Shown here in pieces: positions 1 to 7,528 of a DNA stretch of 31,399 bases. The stretch is from JADGRA01 sp035622755. GTDB taxonomy: Bacteria > Myxococcota > Myxococcia > Myxococcales > Myxococcaceae. The position numbers and the translations under genes are program-made. The number at the start of each line of letters is the position of its first letter. The first letter of the stretch is position 1. Under the pieces are notes generated by a model. It ran no database searches, was not told where the DNA came from, and worked only from the letters and a program-made list of their open reading frames with translations. Where the stretch lies: the NCBI GenBank assembly GCA_035622755.1, contig DASPUU010000058.1, positions 1 to 31,399 on the forward strand. The letters are read 5' to 3'.

Positions 1-30
1 GAGGCGACCCGACGTGCGCGACCCGAGGCG

Positions 31-87
31 ACCCGAGGTGCCAGACACTTTCCCGAGGGGCACCCGAGGTGCCAGACACTTTCCCGA
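31..87. repeat. Two tandem copies of a 26-bp direct repeat
   Basis: A 26-bp word occurs perfectly at 31-56 and again at 62-87, a period of 31 bp. Its core, GTGCCAGACAC, is a quasi-palindrome. Further degenerate fragments (GACCCGAGGCGACCCGAGG before, CACTGTCCCGAG after) flank the two copies. It lies just beyond the 3' end of the minus-strand protease gene. The GTGTCTGGCAC-type core resembles words I know from dispersed intergenic repeats in other bacteria, but that link is from memory. Nothing else was recognised in 1-160 except a 10-bp palindrome, GGTGCGCACC, at 105-114. Confidence 0.7.
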
Positions 88-160
88 ACACTGTCCCGAG
101 CCCGGGTGCGCACCGAGCCCACGCCCAGCGCCCAAGGCGGCTGCGGGCACGCTCTCGGCG

Positions 161-3100
161 TCAGCGCAGCGGGCCGCCCGGCGGGAGCCCCATCCGCTGG
201 AGCTCGACGCAGCCCTGGCGCTCCCCGAGCGCGCAGGCTCGGTCGAGCAGCGCCAGGGCGGTGAGTGGGCCGCGCGGCGCGACGGCGCCCGACTGGACGA
301 GGAGGGCCAGGCGCAGGCATCCCTCGACCTCCCAGCGCTGGCAGGCCTGGAGCAGGAGGGCGCCGGCCGCCTCCAGCTCGGCGGGGCTCGACGAGGTGAG
401 CTGGGAATCGGCCAGGTCGACGCAGGCGCGCGCGTCGCCGAGGGTGCACCCCCGGCGGAGGAGGGAGGCGATGCGGGCCGGATCCCGATGCTCGGCAGAG
501 GCGGCCGCGCGCGTGCATGCCTCGCCGTGGCCGAGGGCGCAGGCGCGCTCGAGCAGCCCGAGCGTGTTCGCCACCCGGGGCGCGAGCGCGACGCAGGCCA
601 CCGCCACCCCCCGGTCACAGGCCTGGCGGTAGGGCCGTTCGGCCAGCTCCGGGCTTCCCCGGGCATCCTCGGCGGCGCCGAGGAGGTAGCAGCTCTTCGG
701 CCGGCGGCGCTTGCAGGCGCGCTGGCAGCCGGCCAGGTCGCCCGGCGTGCACTCGGCGGCGCTCCACCCCGGCGCGGGCAGGAAGGGGGCCGGGTGCGGC
801 GGGGGCTGCTCGCCGAGGGCCACCTGCTCCAACACTCCCGGCCCGGCCGAGAGGCGGAAGGGATGGATCACGTCGGTGCGCCGGCCCCGCTCCGTCTCGG
901 TGAAGAGGCGGAGCGCAGAGACGCCCTGGGGGCAGTGGCGGGGCTGGAACTGGAGGACGGCCCGTCCCTGGAAGACCGGCTGGGTCGCGGCGGGAGGCAG
1001 GAAGGTCAGCACCAGCGGGTCGCGCCGGGCGGCCAGGCGGGTGTCCTGGAATTGGACGCCGACCGTGCGAATGCGCCCGAGCGGGTCCTCGAGATCGACG
1101 TCGAGCCGGAAGACGCAGTGCCCGACCCCGTCGGTCACCGCCTGGAGCACCGCGCCCCTCGGCCAGCCGTCGAGGAAGTCGGCGATGCGCTCGGCCGAGG
1201 TGACCTCGAAGAGCGAGGAGCTCGGGTCCCTCCGCGGCCGGGCGAAGCCGAGCAGCTTCCCGTCCAGGTCGAGCACCGGCCCACCGGTGAGGTCGGGGAG
1301 AGCGCCCGCCTCGACCGAGAGGGCAACCAGCCGGCCGCTGCGGTCGCGCTTCCGGGTGGAGAGCGCCCCCGGCCGCACCACGGCCCGGGCATGGCCCGGG
1401 GCGCGGCCGCCCGGCGCGGCGAGGAAGAAGCCCGCCAGGTCGACGGGCGAGGTCTCCGCCAGGGGACCGGCGGCGCCGAGGACCAGGGGCTCCGGTGCGC
1501 CGCCGTCGCTCGAGAGCCGGAGGAGCGCCAGGTCCGACGCCGGGTCGGTGCTGAGCAGCGCCGCGGCCGCGGTGCGCTCGTCGTCGAACCCCGGTCGCAG
1601 GCGGACCACCGCGCCGCCGTCGCTTCCCTCCAGGGCGCTGGCGCTGGTGAGGACCAGCGGCTCGCCCGCCCCGGAGGGAACGAGCACACCCGGGGCCACC
1701 CGGCCCGCTGCCTCGAGCAGGACCGTGGCCTGGAAGGCGAGCTCGCGCTGCCCGGACTCGCTTCCGCGCGCCGGCAGCGCCTCGGGCGGATCGAGCGTAC
1801 TCCAGCCGAGCCAGGCGGGGTGCCCGAGGAACCGGCCCACCTCCTCGGCCGGAATGAGAAAGCTGGTGTCGCTGCTCCGGATGTGGCCCACCGCCACGCC
1901 GCGCACGGCGCCGTTGGCGTCCACCACCGGGCCGCCGCTGTTGCCCGGGTTGATGGCCACGTCGATGCGGAGCGCGCCGCTGGCCTCCGGCTCGGCCGCC
2001 AGCCGGCCGGCGTTCACCGTGGGGGGCGGGAAGGCAGCGGTGGCGCTCGCTCCCGGTCCGAAGGGGAAGCCGACCACGAACAGGGGCAGCCCTACCGGGG
2101 TGGACCGAGCGGTGTGCAGGAGCAGCAGCACCGGCCGGGCGGCGCCGACCGGGGCCTCGAGCAGGGCCAGGTCGGCCTCGGGGTCGGCGCGTACCACCCG
2201 AGCCGGCTGGAGGACGCGCACCGACCCGTCGGTGAAGACCACCCCCAGCTCCGGCGGACCTCCGTCCAGCGCGTGCTGGACGACGTGGGCGTTGGTCAGG
2301 ACGCGCGCCACGCCGCCCACCACGTCGACCACGAAGCCCGACCCGGACCCGGTGGCCGTCTTCACCAGGGCCACGCCGCGCTTGACCTTCTCCATCACCT
2401 CGACCGGGATGGTGGGGGGCGGCGGCAGGTCGAAGGAGAACGAGGTGACCGCCGCGCGGAGCGATTCGGAGAGCCGCGGGAAGTTGCGGCTCGGGGTGGC
2501 CGCGCTCACCAGGAAGCCGTGGTCGCCGCGGGTGAAGAGGCCGAGCCACCCGTCCTCGTCGAAATCCGGCGTCCGGCTGTGAACGCGGATGAGCCGGCTG
2601 CGCTCGAAATCCCCACCCAGGTCGATGGCCTCGAGGAACTCGGTGTCGGGCAGGAGGCTCTCGAGCCGGTGCTGGAGCTCGGCCAGGTCGAAGCCGCCGG
2701 CGCCGGGGGCGTCGAAGGCGCGGACCACCAGGTGGGCGCTCCTCCGCGGCCAGACCAGGTGCAGGTCGACGTCCTCGTCGGCCCGCAGCGCCTCGGTGGC
2801 ATGGACCCAGTGCCCGGGCTCGAGCCGGAGGCGGTAGGGAAGGCGCTTCCCGGACACTGCCTCCACCGTCGGGCCCTCCACCCAGCCGAACAGGCGATGG
2901 ATGGGGAGCGCCAGGAGCGCATCGCCAGTGAGGGTGGCCCAGACGCCGGAGGCCTCGACCAGGAGCACGGCGGCCAGGGCGACCGAGGCCAGCGCGGTCC
3001 GGAACGGCCCCGGGCGCCCCACCGCCGCCAGGAGCATCCCCGCGGCGGCTGCCCCCGCCAGCGAGGCCCCCAGCGGCTCGTGGCGGAGCAGCGCCAGGCC

Positions 3101-3349
3101 GCCGAAGATGGCCGCTCCGGCCACCGCCCGCACCGCCAGCGCCATCGCGGCGCCGCGCCAGCGGCGGAGGAGCGCCCAGGAGAGCGCCAGGTCGATGCCC
3201 GAGAAGACGGCGACCAGGAGGCGCTCGTCCCCCGACCGGCGGGTGGTGGCGAGGAGCGCCAGCGAGCTTCCGGCCTGGAGGACCAGGAAGATGGCCGCCA
3301 GCCGGTGGGCGACGGCGACCGTGGTCGAGGAGGGCCGGGGGTCGCTCAA
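161..3349 (-). CDS. Membrane-anchored trypsin-like serine protease with degenerate second protease domain and C-x7-C repeats
   Basis: The predicted protein has 1062 residues. Residues 1-150 hold about five hydrophobic segments. A trypsin-like (HtrA/S1C-like) domain follows with a complete triad: His355 in TNAHVV, Asp393 in DPEADLALL and Ser471 in NPGNSGGPVV. A second trypsin-like unit (about 545-720) keeps Asp606 in DPASDLALL but has Ser571 (TSAS) where His is expected and Thr688 (LTGGPV) where Ser is expected, so it is probably inactive. The last 190 residues contain seven C-x7-C pairs, such as ACALGHGEAC and GCTLGDARAC, of the Sel1-like type common in myxobacteria. The protease and Cys-rich parts probably lie in the periplasm. 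The start is TTG, overlapping the stop of the upstream membrane-protein gene as TTGA, so the two are likely coupled. The substrate is unknown. A start slightly further in is possible. Confidence 0.88.
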   Translation of the reverse strand: MSDPRPSSTTVAVAHRLAAIFLVLQAGSSLALLATTRRSGDERLLVAVFSGIDLALSWALLRRWRGAAMALAVRAVAGAAIFGGLALLRHEPLGASLAGAAAAGMLLAAVGRPGPFRTALASVALAAVLLVEASGVWATLTGDALLALPIHRLFGWVEGPTVEAVSGKRLPYRLRLEPGHWVHATEALRADEDVDLHLVWPRRSAHLVVRAFDAPGAGGFDLAELQHRLESLLPDTEFLEAIDLGGDFERSRLIRVHSRTPDFDEDGWLGLFTRGDHGFLVSAATPSRNFPRLSESLRAAVTSFSFDLPPPPTIPVEVMEKVKRGVALVKTATGSGSGFVVDVVGGVARVLTNAHVVQHALDGGPPELGVVFTDGSVRVLQPARVVRADPEADLALLEAPVGAARPVLLLLHTARSTPVGLPLFVVGFPFGPGASATAAFPPPTVNAGRLAAEPEASGALRIDVAINPGNSGGPVVDANGAVRGVAVGHIRSSDTSFLIPAEEVGRFLGHPAWLGWSTLDPPEALPARGSESGQRELAFQATVLLEAAGRVAPGVLVPSGAGEPLVLTSASALEGSDGGAVVRLRPGFDDERTAAAALLSTDPASDLALLRLSSDGGAPEPLVLGAAGPLAETSPVDLAGFFLAAPGGRAPGHARAVVRPGALSTRKRDRSGRLVALSVEAGALPDLTGGPVLDLDGKLLGFARPRRDPSSSLFEVTSAERIADFLDGWPRGAVLQAVTDGVGHCVFRLDVDLEDPLGRIRTVGVQFQDTRLAARRDPLVLTFLPPAATQPVFQGRAVLQFQPRHCPQGVSALRLFTETERGRRTDVIHPFRLSAGPGVLEQVALGEQPPPHPAPFLPAPGWSAAECTPGDLAGCQRACKRRRPKSCYLLGAAEDARGSPELAERPYRQACDRGVAVACVALAPRVANTLGLLERACALGHGEACTRAAASAEHRDPARIASLLRRGCTLGDARACVDLADSQLTSSSPAELEAAGALLLQACQRWEVEGCLRLALLVQSGAVAPRGPLTALALLDRACALGERQGCVELQRMGLPPGGPLR

Positions 3350-4056
3350 GCCGTGGTGCGGTAGCGGAACATCCGCTGGCGATGGCTCGTGCCGTCGAGG
3401 GCGGCGAAGAGATGGCCGCGGAACACCATCACCAGGTGGAAGAGCCCGCCGACGAGGGCGCTCAGGACGAGCACGCCGGGGAGCCCGAGGACTCCCAGGC
3501 TCACCGCCGCCTCACCGAGGACGAGCCACAGCGCGGCGAGCAGCAGGGCGTTGGGCACGCCCCACTCGAGCCAGTTGGACTGGAGGAACCGGACGGCCCT
3601 TCCCATCGTCTCCAGGCCGCCGTAGGTCTTCCCCTGGTAGATGACCTCGGGGACGGCGTTGAGGAGCACCAGCGCCACCAGACTCAGTGCGAACTTGAAG
3701 GCGTGGGCCTGGGGCAACAGTCCGATGACCAGCGAGGCGACCCAGTAGACGAAGAGGACGTTGATCACCGACCAGAAGTAAGCCTTCACGCTCTGGCCGA
3801 ACTCGGTGACCCGGACCCTGGCGCTTCCTGCCAGCTCGCCCAGGAAGTAGAGGTAGCAGCTCCCCAGCGCGGCCAGGACCAGCCCCATCACGAACCCGGC
3901 GGCGATTCCCAAGGGGGCGGCCGCCATGCCGGCCAGCTGGAGCGCGAGGAGCAGCCCCATGGGGAGGAGGAGCGTCCAGGGGCTCTTGGCGATGCTCGTC
4001 AACGCCCGGCGCAGGCAGTCGGCGTAGATGCGGAGGTAGATGGCGACCACGTTCAT
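3346..4056 (-). CDS. Six-TM integral membrane protein of unknown function
   Basis: The predicted protein has 236 residues with about six hydrophobic segments, near 27-47, 49-72, 93-113, 122-138, 168-190 and 193-212. Between segments four and five is a more polar stretch, EVIYQGKTYGGLETMGRAV, followed by FLQSNWLEWGVPN. I do not recognise a named family with confidence. The frame stays open upstream to 4314, but ATG at 4056 was chosen because the longer N-terminus is Arg/Ser/Pro-rich antisense-like sequence and would overlap the next gene. The gene sits 19 nt downstream of a small helical protein gene and overlaps the protease start by 4 nt. It is therefore probably co-transcribed and may be an inner-membrane partner of the protease; that role is inferred from position only. 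Confidence 0.8.
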   Translation of the reverse strand: MNVVAIYLRIYADCLRRALTSIAKSPWTLLLPMGLLLALQLAGMAAAPLGIAAGFVMGLVLAALGSCYLYFLGELAGSARVRVTEFGQSVKAYFWSVINVLFVYWVASLVIGLLPQAHAFKFALSLVALVLLNAVPEVIYQGKTYGGLETMGRAVRFLQSNWLEWGVPNALLLAALWLVLGEAAVSLGVLGLPGVLVLSALVGGLFHLVMVFRGHLFAALDGTSHRQRMFRYRTTA

Positions 4057-4075
4057 CGGGGGGTCTCGCGGAGCG

Positions 4076-4450
4076 TCAGCGACCGGCGATGCGTCCCAGG
4101 GAGACCTCGGTCCGCTCGGTGAGCGCCGAGGTGTGCTCGAGGAGGCGGTCCAGCTCGCGGTAGGCGCGGCGGCTCCGGGCCAGGGCGCCGCCGGTGCCGG
4201 CAGCGGCCGTGAGCCGCTGGAGGAGGGCCACCACCCGGAGCAGGTTCTGGTGTGCGAGAAGGAGATCCCGTCCGGCCCGCGCCCCCTCCGGGCTGAACAG
4301 CGCCCCCGAGGCATGGAGGCGGCCGAAGGCGCGGCGGTTCGAGGCCAGGACGCCGCCGATGGCCAGCTGGCAGCTCTCCAGGCGCGCCCGGGCGCGCACC
4401 ACGGCGAGCTGAACGACCCTGGCTCTCGGCGTGTCGGTGCGCGCTCTCAC
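4076..4450 (-). CDS. Small Arg/Ala/Leu-rich helical protein of unknown function
   Basis: The predicted protein has 124 residues from a GTG start. It is rich in Ala, Arg and Leu and looks all-helical (for example RLESCQLAIGGVLASNRRAF and NLLRVVALLQRL), with no signal peptide, clear TM segment or recognised motif. A GGGAGG lies on the coding strand 16 nt upstream of the start, farther than usual, inside a perfect 7-bp hairpin at 4467-4484. It is first in a three-gene minus-strand set with the six-TM protein and the protease. It is called because it fills an otherwise 490-nt gap, has strong third-position GC bias and sits close to its downstream neighbour. A shorter in-frame GTG start cannot be excluded. 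Confidence 0.6.
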   Translation of the reverse strand: MRARTDTPRARVVQLAVVRARARLESCQLAIGGVLASNRRAFGRLHASGALFSPEGARAGRDLLLAHQNLLRVVALLQRLTAAAGTGGALARSRRAYRELDRLLEHTSALTERTEVSLGRIAGR

Positions 4451-4466
4451 CTGGTCGGTGCCCGGT

Positions 4467-4484
4467 CCTCCCGAGGCCGGGAGG
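4467..4484. promoter_or_regulatory. 7-bp inverted repeat in divergent spacer, covering a candidate SD
   Basis: CCTCCCG at 4467-4473 and CGGGAGG at 4478-4484 form a perfect 7-bp stem with the loop AGGC. On the minus strand one arm contains the GGGAGG that may serve as the Shine-Dalgarno of the 4450 gene, so the hairpin could mask it. It could also be an operator for the divergent biotin-carboxylase gene. This rests on sequence symmetry only. Confidence 0.3.
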
Positions 4485-4532
4485 GTAGTCGAGCGGGATC
4501 ACCGGGCGCAAACGCGTCCCTGCGAGGGCGTG

Positions 4533-4541
4533 TGCTACGGT
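4533..4541 (+). promoter_or_regulatory. Candidate extended -10 element before the biotin carboxylase gene
   Basis: TGC followed by TACGGT fits an extended -10 (TGnTAnnnT). The box ends 9 nt before the ATG at 4551 and there is no Shine-Dalgarno sequence near that ATG, so transcription would begin at or within a base or two of the start codon. No convincing -35 was found. A minus-strand promoter for the divergent gene must lie in the same 100-bp spacer. Confidence 0.35.
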
Positions 4542-4550
4542 GCGCCGCCC

Positions 4551-5900
4551 ATGCTTCGCCGGCTGCTCATCGCCAACCGCGGGGAGATCGCTCGGCGCAT
4601 CAACCGGGTGGCGCAGGACATGGGCCTGGAGACGGTGGCCGTCTACTCCGACGCCGATGCCGGGCTTCCCCACGTCCGCGAGGCGAGCCAGGCGGTGCGG
4701 CTCGGGCCAGCGCCGGCGCGCGACAGCTACCTCAACGTCGAGGCCCTTCTCGCCGCCGCCCGGCAGTCCGGGGCCGACGGCGTCCACCCCGGCTACGGCT
4801 TCGTCTCGGAGAGCGCCGAATTCGCACGCGCCTGCGCCGGCGCGGGATTGACCTTCGTCGGGCCACCCCCCGAGGCGATGGTGCGCATGAAGGACAAGTC
4901 CCGGGCCCGCGCACTGGCCGGCGAGGCGGGCGTGCCGCTCGTGGCCGGGAGCGCCGGGGTGGTGGCGGATGCCGCCGCGGCGGCGGCCGAGGCGGAGCGC
5001 ATCGGCTACCCGGTGCTGGTCAAGGCGGCGGGGGGCGGGGGCGGCATCGGGATGGCGGTGGCATCGAGCCCGGCCGAGCTGGAGAAGGCGTTCCGCCAGT
5101 CGTCCGACCGGGCCCGTTCCGCCTTCGGCCGGGAGGGGGTCTACCTCGAGTCCTACTTCCCGGCGCCGCGCCACGTGGAGATCCAGGTGCTCGGCGACTC
5201 CGGCGGCCACCTCGTCCACCTCCTGGAGCGCGAGTGCAGCATCCAGAGGCGCCACCAGAAGGTGCTGGAGGAGGCGGGCAGCCCGCTCTTTCTCGAGGGC
5301 CGGAACGCCGAGCTCCTGGCGTCGATGGCCCGGGCGGCGCTCGCCGCGGCGCGGGCCTTCGGCTACGCCAACGCCGGGACGGTGGAGTTCCTCGTCTCGG
5401 GCGGGGCCTTCTACTTCATCGAGATGAATGCCCGCCTCCAGGTGGAGCATCCGGTGACGGAGCTCACCACCGGGGTGGACCTCATCGGCTGGCAGCTGCG
5501 CATCGCCTCCGGCCAGCCCCTGTCCATCCGCCAGGAGGACGTCCGGCGGACGGGCCACGCCCTCGAGTTTCGCATCTACGCCGAGGACCCGGTGCGCTTC
5601 CTCCCCAGCCCGGGGCGGCTCGAGGTGTTTCGCCCGCCCGAGGGGGAGGGCGTCCGCGTCGATGCCGGCTACGCCGAGGGGGACGTCGTCACTCCGCACT
5701 ACGATCCGCTCATCGCCAAGCTCATCGTCTCCGGTCGCTCCCGCGAAGAGGCCATCGGGCGGGCCGAGCGAGCCCTGGAGCGGTTCCGGGTGGAGGGCAT
5801 CCGGACCAACCTTCCCCTCCACCTGCGCATCGTGCGGGACCGGACCTTCCAGGACGGGGCGCTGGACACTCGCTTTCTCGAGCACCACGCGAGGGCCTGA
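4551..5900 (+). CDS. accC: Biotin carboxylase subunit of an acyl-CoA carboxylase
   Basis: The predicted protein has 449 residues, the usual length for a free biotin carboxylase (AccC). It carboxylates biotin on a carrier protein using ATP and bicarbonate. The ATP-grasp fold is clear: LLIANRGEIARR at the N-terminus, GVHPGYGF near 77-84, MKDK with Lys116, VKAAGGGGGIGM at 157-168, RRHQKVLEE at 233-241, and EMNARLQVEH at 291-300 with the metal and bicarbonate residues Glu291, Arg295 and Glu299. The frame is open upstream to 4431, but ATG 4551 begins exactly where the family begins. A separate biotin carrier gene follows after 23 nt and a crotonase after that. No carboxyltransferase subunit is in the window, so the acyl-CoA substrate (acetyl, propionyl or methylcrotonyl) cannot be decided. 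Confidence 0.95.
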   Translation: MLRRLLIANRGEIARRINRVAQDMGLETVAVYSDADAGLPHVREASQAVRLGPAPARDSYLNVEALLAAARQSGADGVHPGYGFVSESAEFARACAGAGLTFVGPPPEAMVRMKDKSRARALAGEAGVPLVAGSAGVVADAAAAAAEAERIGYPVLVKAAGGGGGIGMAVASSPAELEKAFRQSSDRARSAFGREGVYLESYFPAPRHVEIQVLGDSGGHLVHLLERECSIQRRHQKVLEEAGSPLFLEGRNAELLASMARAALAAARAFGYANAGTVEFLVSGGAFYFIEMNARLQVEHPVTELTTGVDLIGWQLRIASGQPLSIRQEDVRRTGHALEFRIYAEDPVRFLPSPGRLEVFRPPEGEGVRVDAGYAEGDVVTPHYDPLIAKLIVSGRSREEAIGRAERALERFRVEGIRTNLPLHLRIVRDRTFQDGALDTRFLEHHARA

Positions 5901-5923
5901 GGAGAAACGAGAGGGAGGACCCG

Positions 5924-6139
5924 ATGTCGGACGTGGCCGCGCACATCACCGGAACGGTGTGGAAGGTGGAGGTCTCGGTCGGGCAGCGCGTGTCCGCCGG
6001 CGACGTCCTGGTCATCCTCGAGTCGATGAAGATGGAGATGCCGGTGGAGGCTCCCGGGGCCGGGGCGGTGAAGGAGATCCGCTGCCAGCCTTCCCAGCCG
6101 GTCAACGAGGGCGACGTCCTGGTGGTGCTCGACCCGTGA
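5924..6139 (+). CDS. Biotin carboxyl carrier protein (single biotinyl domain)
   Basis: The predicted protein has 71 residues and is essentially one biotinyl domain. The attachment motif is ESMKMEMP, with Lys36 as the expected biotinylated residue. The flanking glycines (GTVWKVEVSVGQRVSAGD and VNEGDVLVVLDP) match the family. It is a stand-alone small carrier, unlike the longer AccB, which has an N-terminal arm. A strong Shine-Dalgarno, GGGAGG at 5913-5918, stands 5 nt before the ATG. It lies just after biotin carboxylase and its stop overlaps the crotonase start (GTGA). It should carry carboxybiotin between the upstream carboxylase and an unseen carboxyltransferase. Confidence 0.95.
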   Translation: MSDVAAHITGTVWKVEVSVGQRVSAGDVLVILESMKMEMPVEAPGAGAVKEIRCQPSQPVNEGDVLVVLDP

Positions 6140-6909
6140 CTGCGGAGGAGGGCGCCGTCCGCGTGGAGGATCTCCCGGGTGGGATCCGGGTGGTGACCCT
6201 CGACCGCCCGGCGAGCCGGAACGCGCTCACGCCGGTCCTGCTCTCCGGCCTCGACCGGGCGCTGCGGCCGGAGCCCTCGGTGCGGGCCCTGGTCCTGGAG
6301 GGCGAGGGAACCGCCTTCTCCTCGGGCTACGACCTCGCCTGTCTCGAGGCGGACGCGGCCGCCGGCCGTGCGCCGGATGAGCGCATCCAGGAGGTCCTCC
6401 GCCTCCTCGAGGAGCACCCGGCGCCGTCCATCGCCGTGGTCCAGGGCGCCGCCTTCGGGGCGGGGTGTGAGCTGGCTTGCGCGGCGGATCTCCGCGTCGC
6501 CGGCCCGGACGCGGTCTTCTGCCTCCCCCCGCTGAAGCTGGGAATCATCTACGCACCCGATGGCCTGTGGCGGCTGGCGCGGCTGGTCGGGTGGCAGCGC
6601 GCGCGGGAGATGGTGCTCACCGGGCGGACGGTGAATGCCGAGCAGGCCCAGGGCTGGGGGCTGGCCGATCGCCTCGAGCTGGACCCGGTCGCCGCCGGGC
6701 GGGTGCTGGCCGAGGAGCTCGCCCGGGCGGCGCCGCTGGCGGTCGCCGGGACCCGGGTCCTCTTCCGCCGCCTCGGCCGGGCCCCCCTCACCGAGGCCGA
6801 GCGCGCCGAGCTGGAGCTGCTCCGGGCACGGGCCTTCGCCTCGGCCGACGGTGCCGAGGGACGGGCCGCCGCGCGCGAGCGCCGCCGCCCCCGTTTCCAG
6901 GGACGGTGA
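6136..6909 (+). CDS. Crotonase-family protein, methylmalonyl-CoA decarboxylase-like by active-site pattern
   Basis: The predicted protein has 257 residues from a GTG start that overlaps the carrier-protein stop by 4 nt. Crotonase features are clear: the oxyanion-hole segments FSSGYDL (61-67) and GAAFGAGCELACAADL (104-119). Glu112 matches the first catalytic Glu of enoyl-CoA hydratase. The second catalytic Glu, 20 residues on, is replaced by Pro132 in LPPLKLGIIYAPDG. That pattern, with Tyr139, lines up with Glu113, Pro133 and Tyr140 of E. coli methylmalonyl-CoA decarboxylase as I recall that sequence; His66 of that enzyme is Tyr65 here. A standard hydratase role is therefore doubtful, and decarboxylase or isomerase is more likely. 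Coupling to biotin carboxylase genes suggests acyl-CoA carboxylation/decarboxylation chemistry. Generic automated naming would be enoyl-CoA hydratase. Confidence 0.9.
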   Translation: MTAEEGAVRVEDLPGGIRVVTLDRPASRNALTPVLLSGLDRALRPEPSVRALVLEGEGTAFSSGYDLACLEADAAAGRAPDERIQEVLRLLEEHPAPSIAVVQGAAFGAGCELACAADLRVAGPDAVFCLPPLKLGIIYAPDGLWRLARLVGWQRAREMVLTGRTVNAEQAQGWGLADRLELDPVAAGRVLAEELARAAPLAVAGTRVLFRRLGRAPLTEAERAELELLRARAFASADGAEGRAAARERRRPRFQGR

Positions 6910-6926
6910 CCTCCGGCGCGTCCGGC

Positions 6927-7520
6927 TCAGGCGCCGCCGAAGAGCTCGGCCATCTTCAGGCGCAGGGCGGAGGCGATCTTGTAGAGCGAGCTGATCGAGG
7001 CCGACGATTCGGCGCGCTCGATCTGGCTGAGGAGCGATACCGACAGGCCGGTGCGGCGGGCCAGCTGCTTGAGCGTCAGCTCCTGGCTCTTCCGCGCCTC
7101 GCGGATGGTCCGTCCGATGGCCCGGTGAAGCTCGGCCTCCGGATCCTTGCTCAGCCCCTTCTTGGCCAGCGCCGCCTCCACGGCGGCGAGCAGCTCCTCG
7201 GGCTCGACCGGCTTCTTGACGTAGTCGGAGGCCTGGGCCTTGAGCGAGGCCACCGCCGTCTCCACCGCCGGGTGGGCGGTGGCCACGATGACCGCGATGT
7301 CCGAATCGAAGGAGCGGATCTTCTCCAGCACCTCGGTCCCCGACATCTGGGGCATCATCATGTCCAGGATGACGAGGTGGAAGTCCTCGGCGCGCAGGCG
7401 GTCCAGCACCTGGGTGGGGTCGGTGAGGGCGACGACCTCGTAGCCGGCCTTGCTCAGGAGGAGCTGCAGGTAGTCACCGGTCTCCTTCTCGTCATCGACG
7501 ACCAGGATGCGGATCTGCAT
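6927..7520 (-). CDS. Response regulator with C-terminal XRE-type helix-turn-helix domain
   Basis: The predicted protein has 197 residues. Residues 1-120 are a CheY-like receiver: acidic pair Asp9-Asp10 (VVDDE), phospho-acceptor Asp53 (VILDMMMP), Thr81 and Lys103 before Pro104. Residues about 128-195 form a Cro/C1-type HTH (IGRTIREARKSQ, LTLKQLARRTGLSVSLLSQI, ERAESSASISSLYKIASAL). XRE output domains are uncommon on response regulators, which usually carry OmpR, NarL or Fis-type domains. The ATG is preceded by AGGAG overlapping the stop of the upstream FHA gene, 8 nt away, so the two genes are co-translated. No histidine kinase is nearby; the partner kinase is elsewhere or the protein is controlled otherwise. 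It probably binds DNA, target unknown. Confidence 0.93.
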   Translation of the reverse strand: MQIRILVVDDEKETGDYLQLLLSKAGYEVVALTDPTQVLDRLRAEDFHLVILDMMMPQMSGTEVLEKIRSFDSDIAVIVATAHPAVETAVASLKAQASDYVKKPVEPEELLAAVEAALAKKGLSKDPEAELHRAIGRTIREARKSQELTLKQLARRTGLSVSLLSQIERAESSASISSLYKIASALRLKMAELFGGA

Positions 7521-7528
7521 CGCTTCTC

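Noticed and set aside
14..3364. A plus-strand open frame of 1116 codons antisense to the protease gene
   Set aside because: The product is low-complexity Gly/Arg/Ala/Glu sequence without motifs, while the minus strand gives a coherent multi-domain protease. It is a by-product of high third-position GC.
4057..4314. N-terminal extension of the six-TM protein to 322 residues
   Set aside because: The added part is Ser/Arg/Pro-rich and overlaps the small helical protein gene; ATG 4056 leads directly into a sensible membrane protein.
4053..5888. A minus-strand open frame of 611 codons under the biotin carboxylase gene
   Set aside because: It is antisense to a strongly conserved enzyme and has no recognisable motifs.
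6910..6926. Hairpin terminator between the crotonase and response-regulator stops
   Set aside because: Only a 5-bp GGCGC/GCGCC pairing with a long loop and no T-run.
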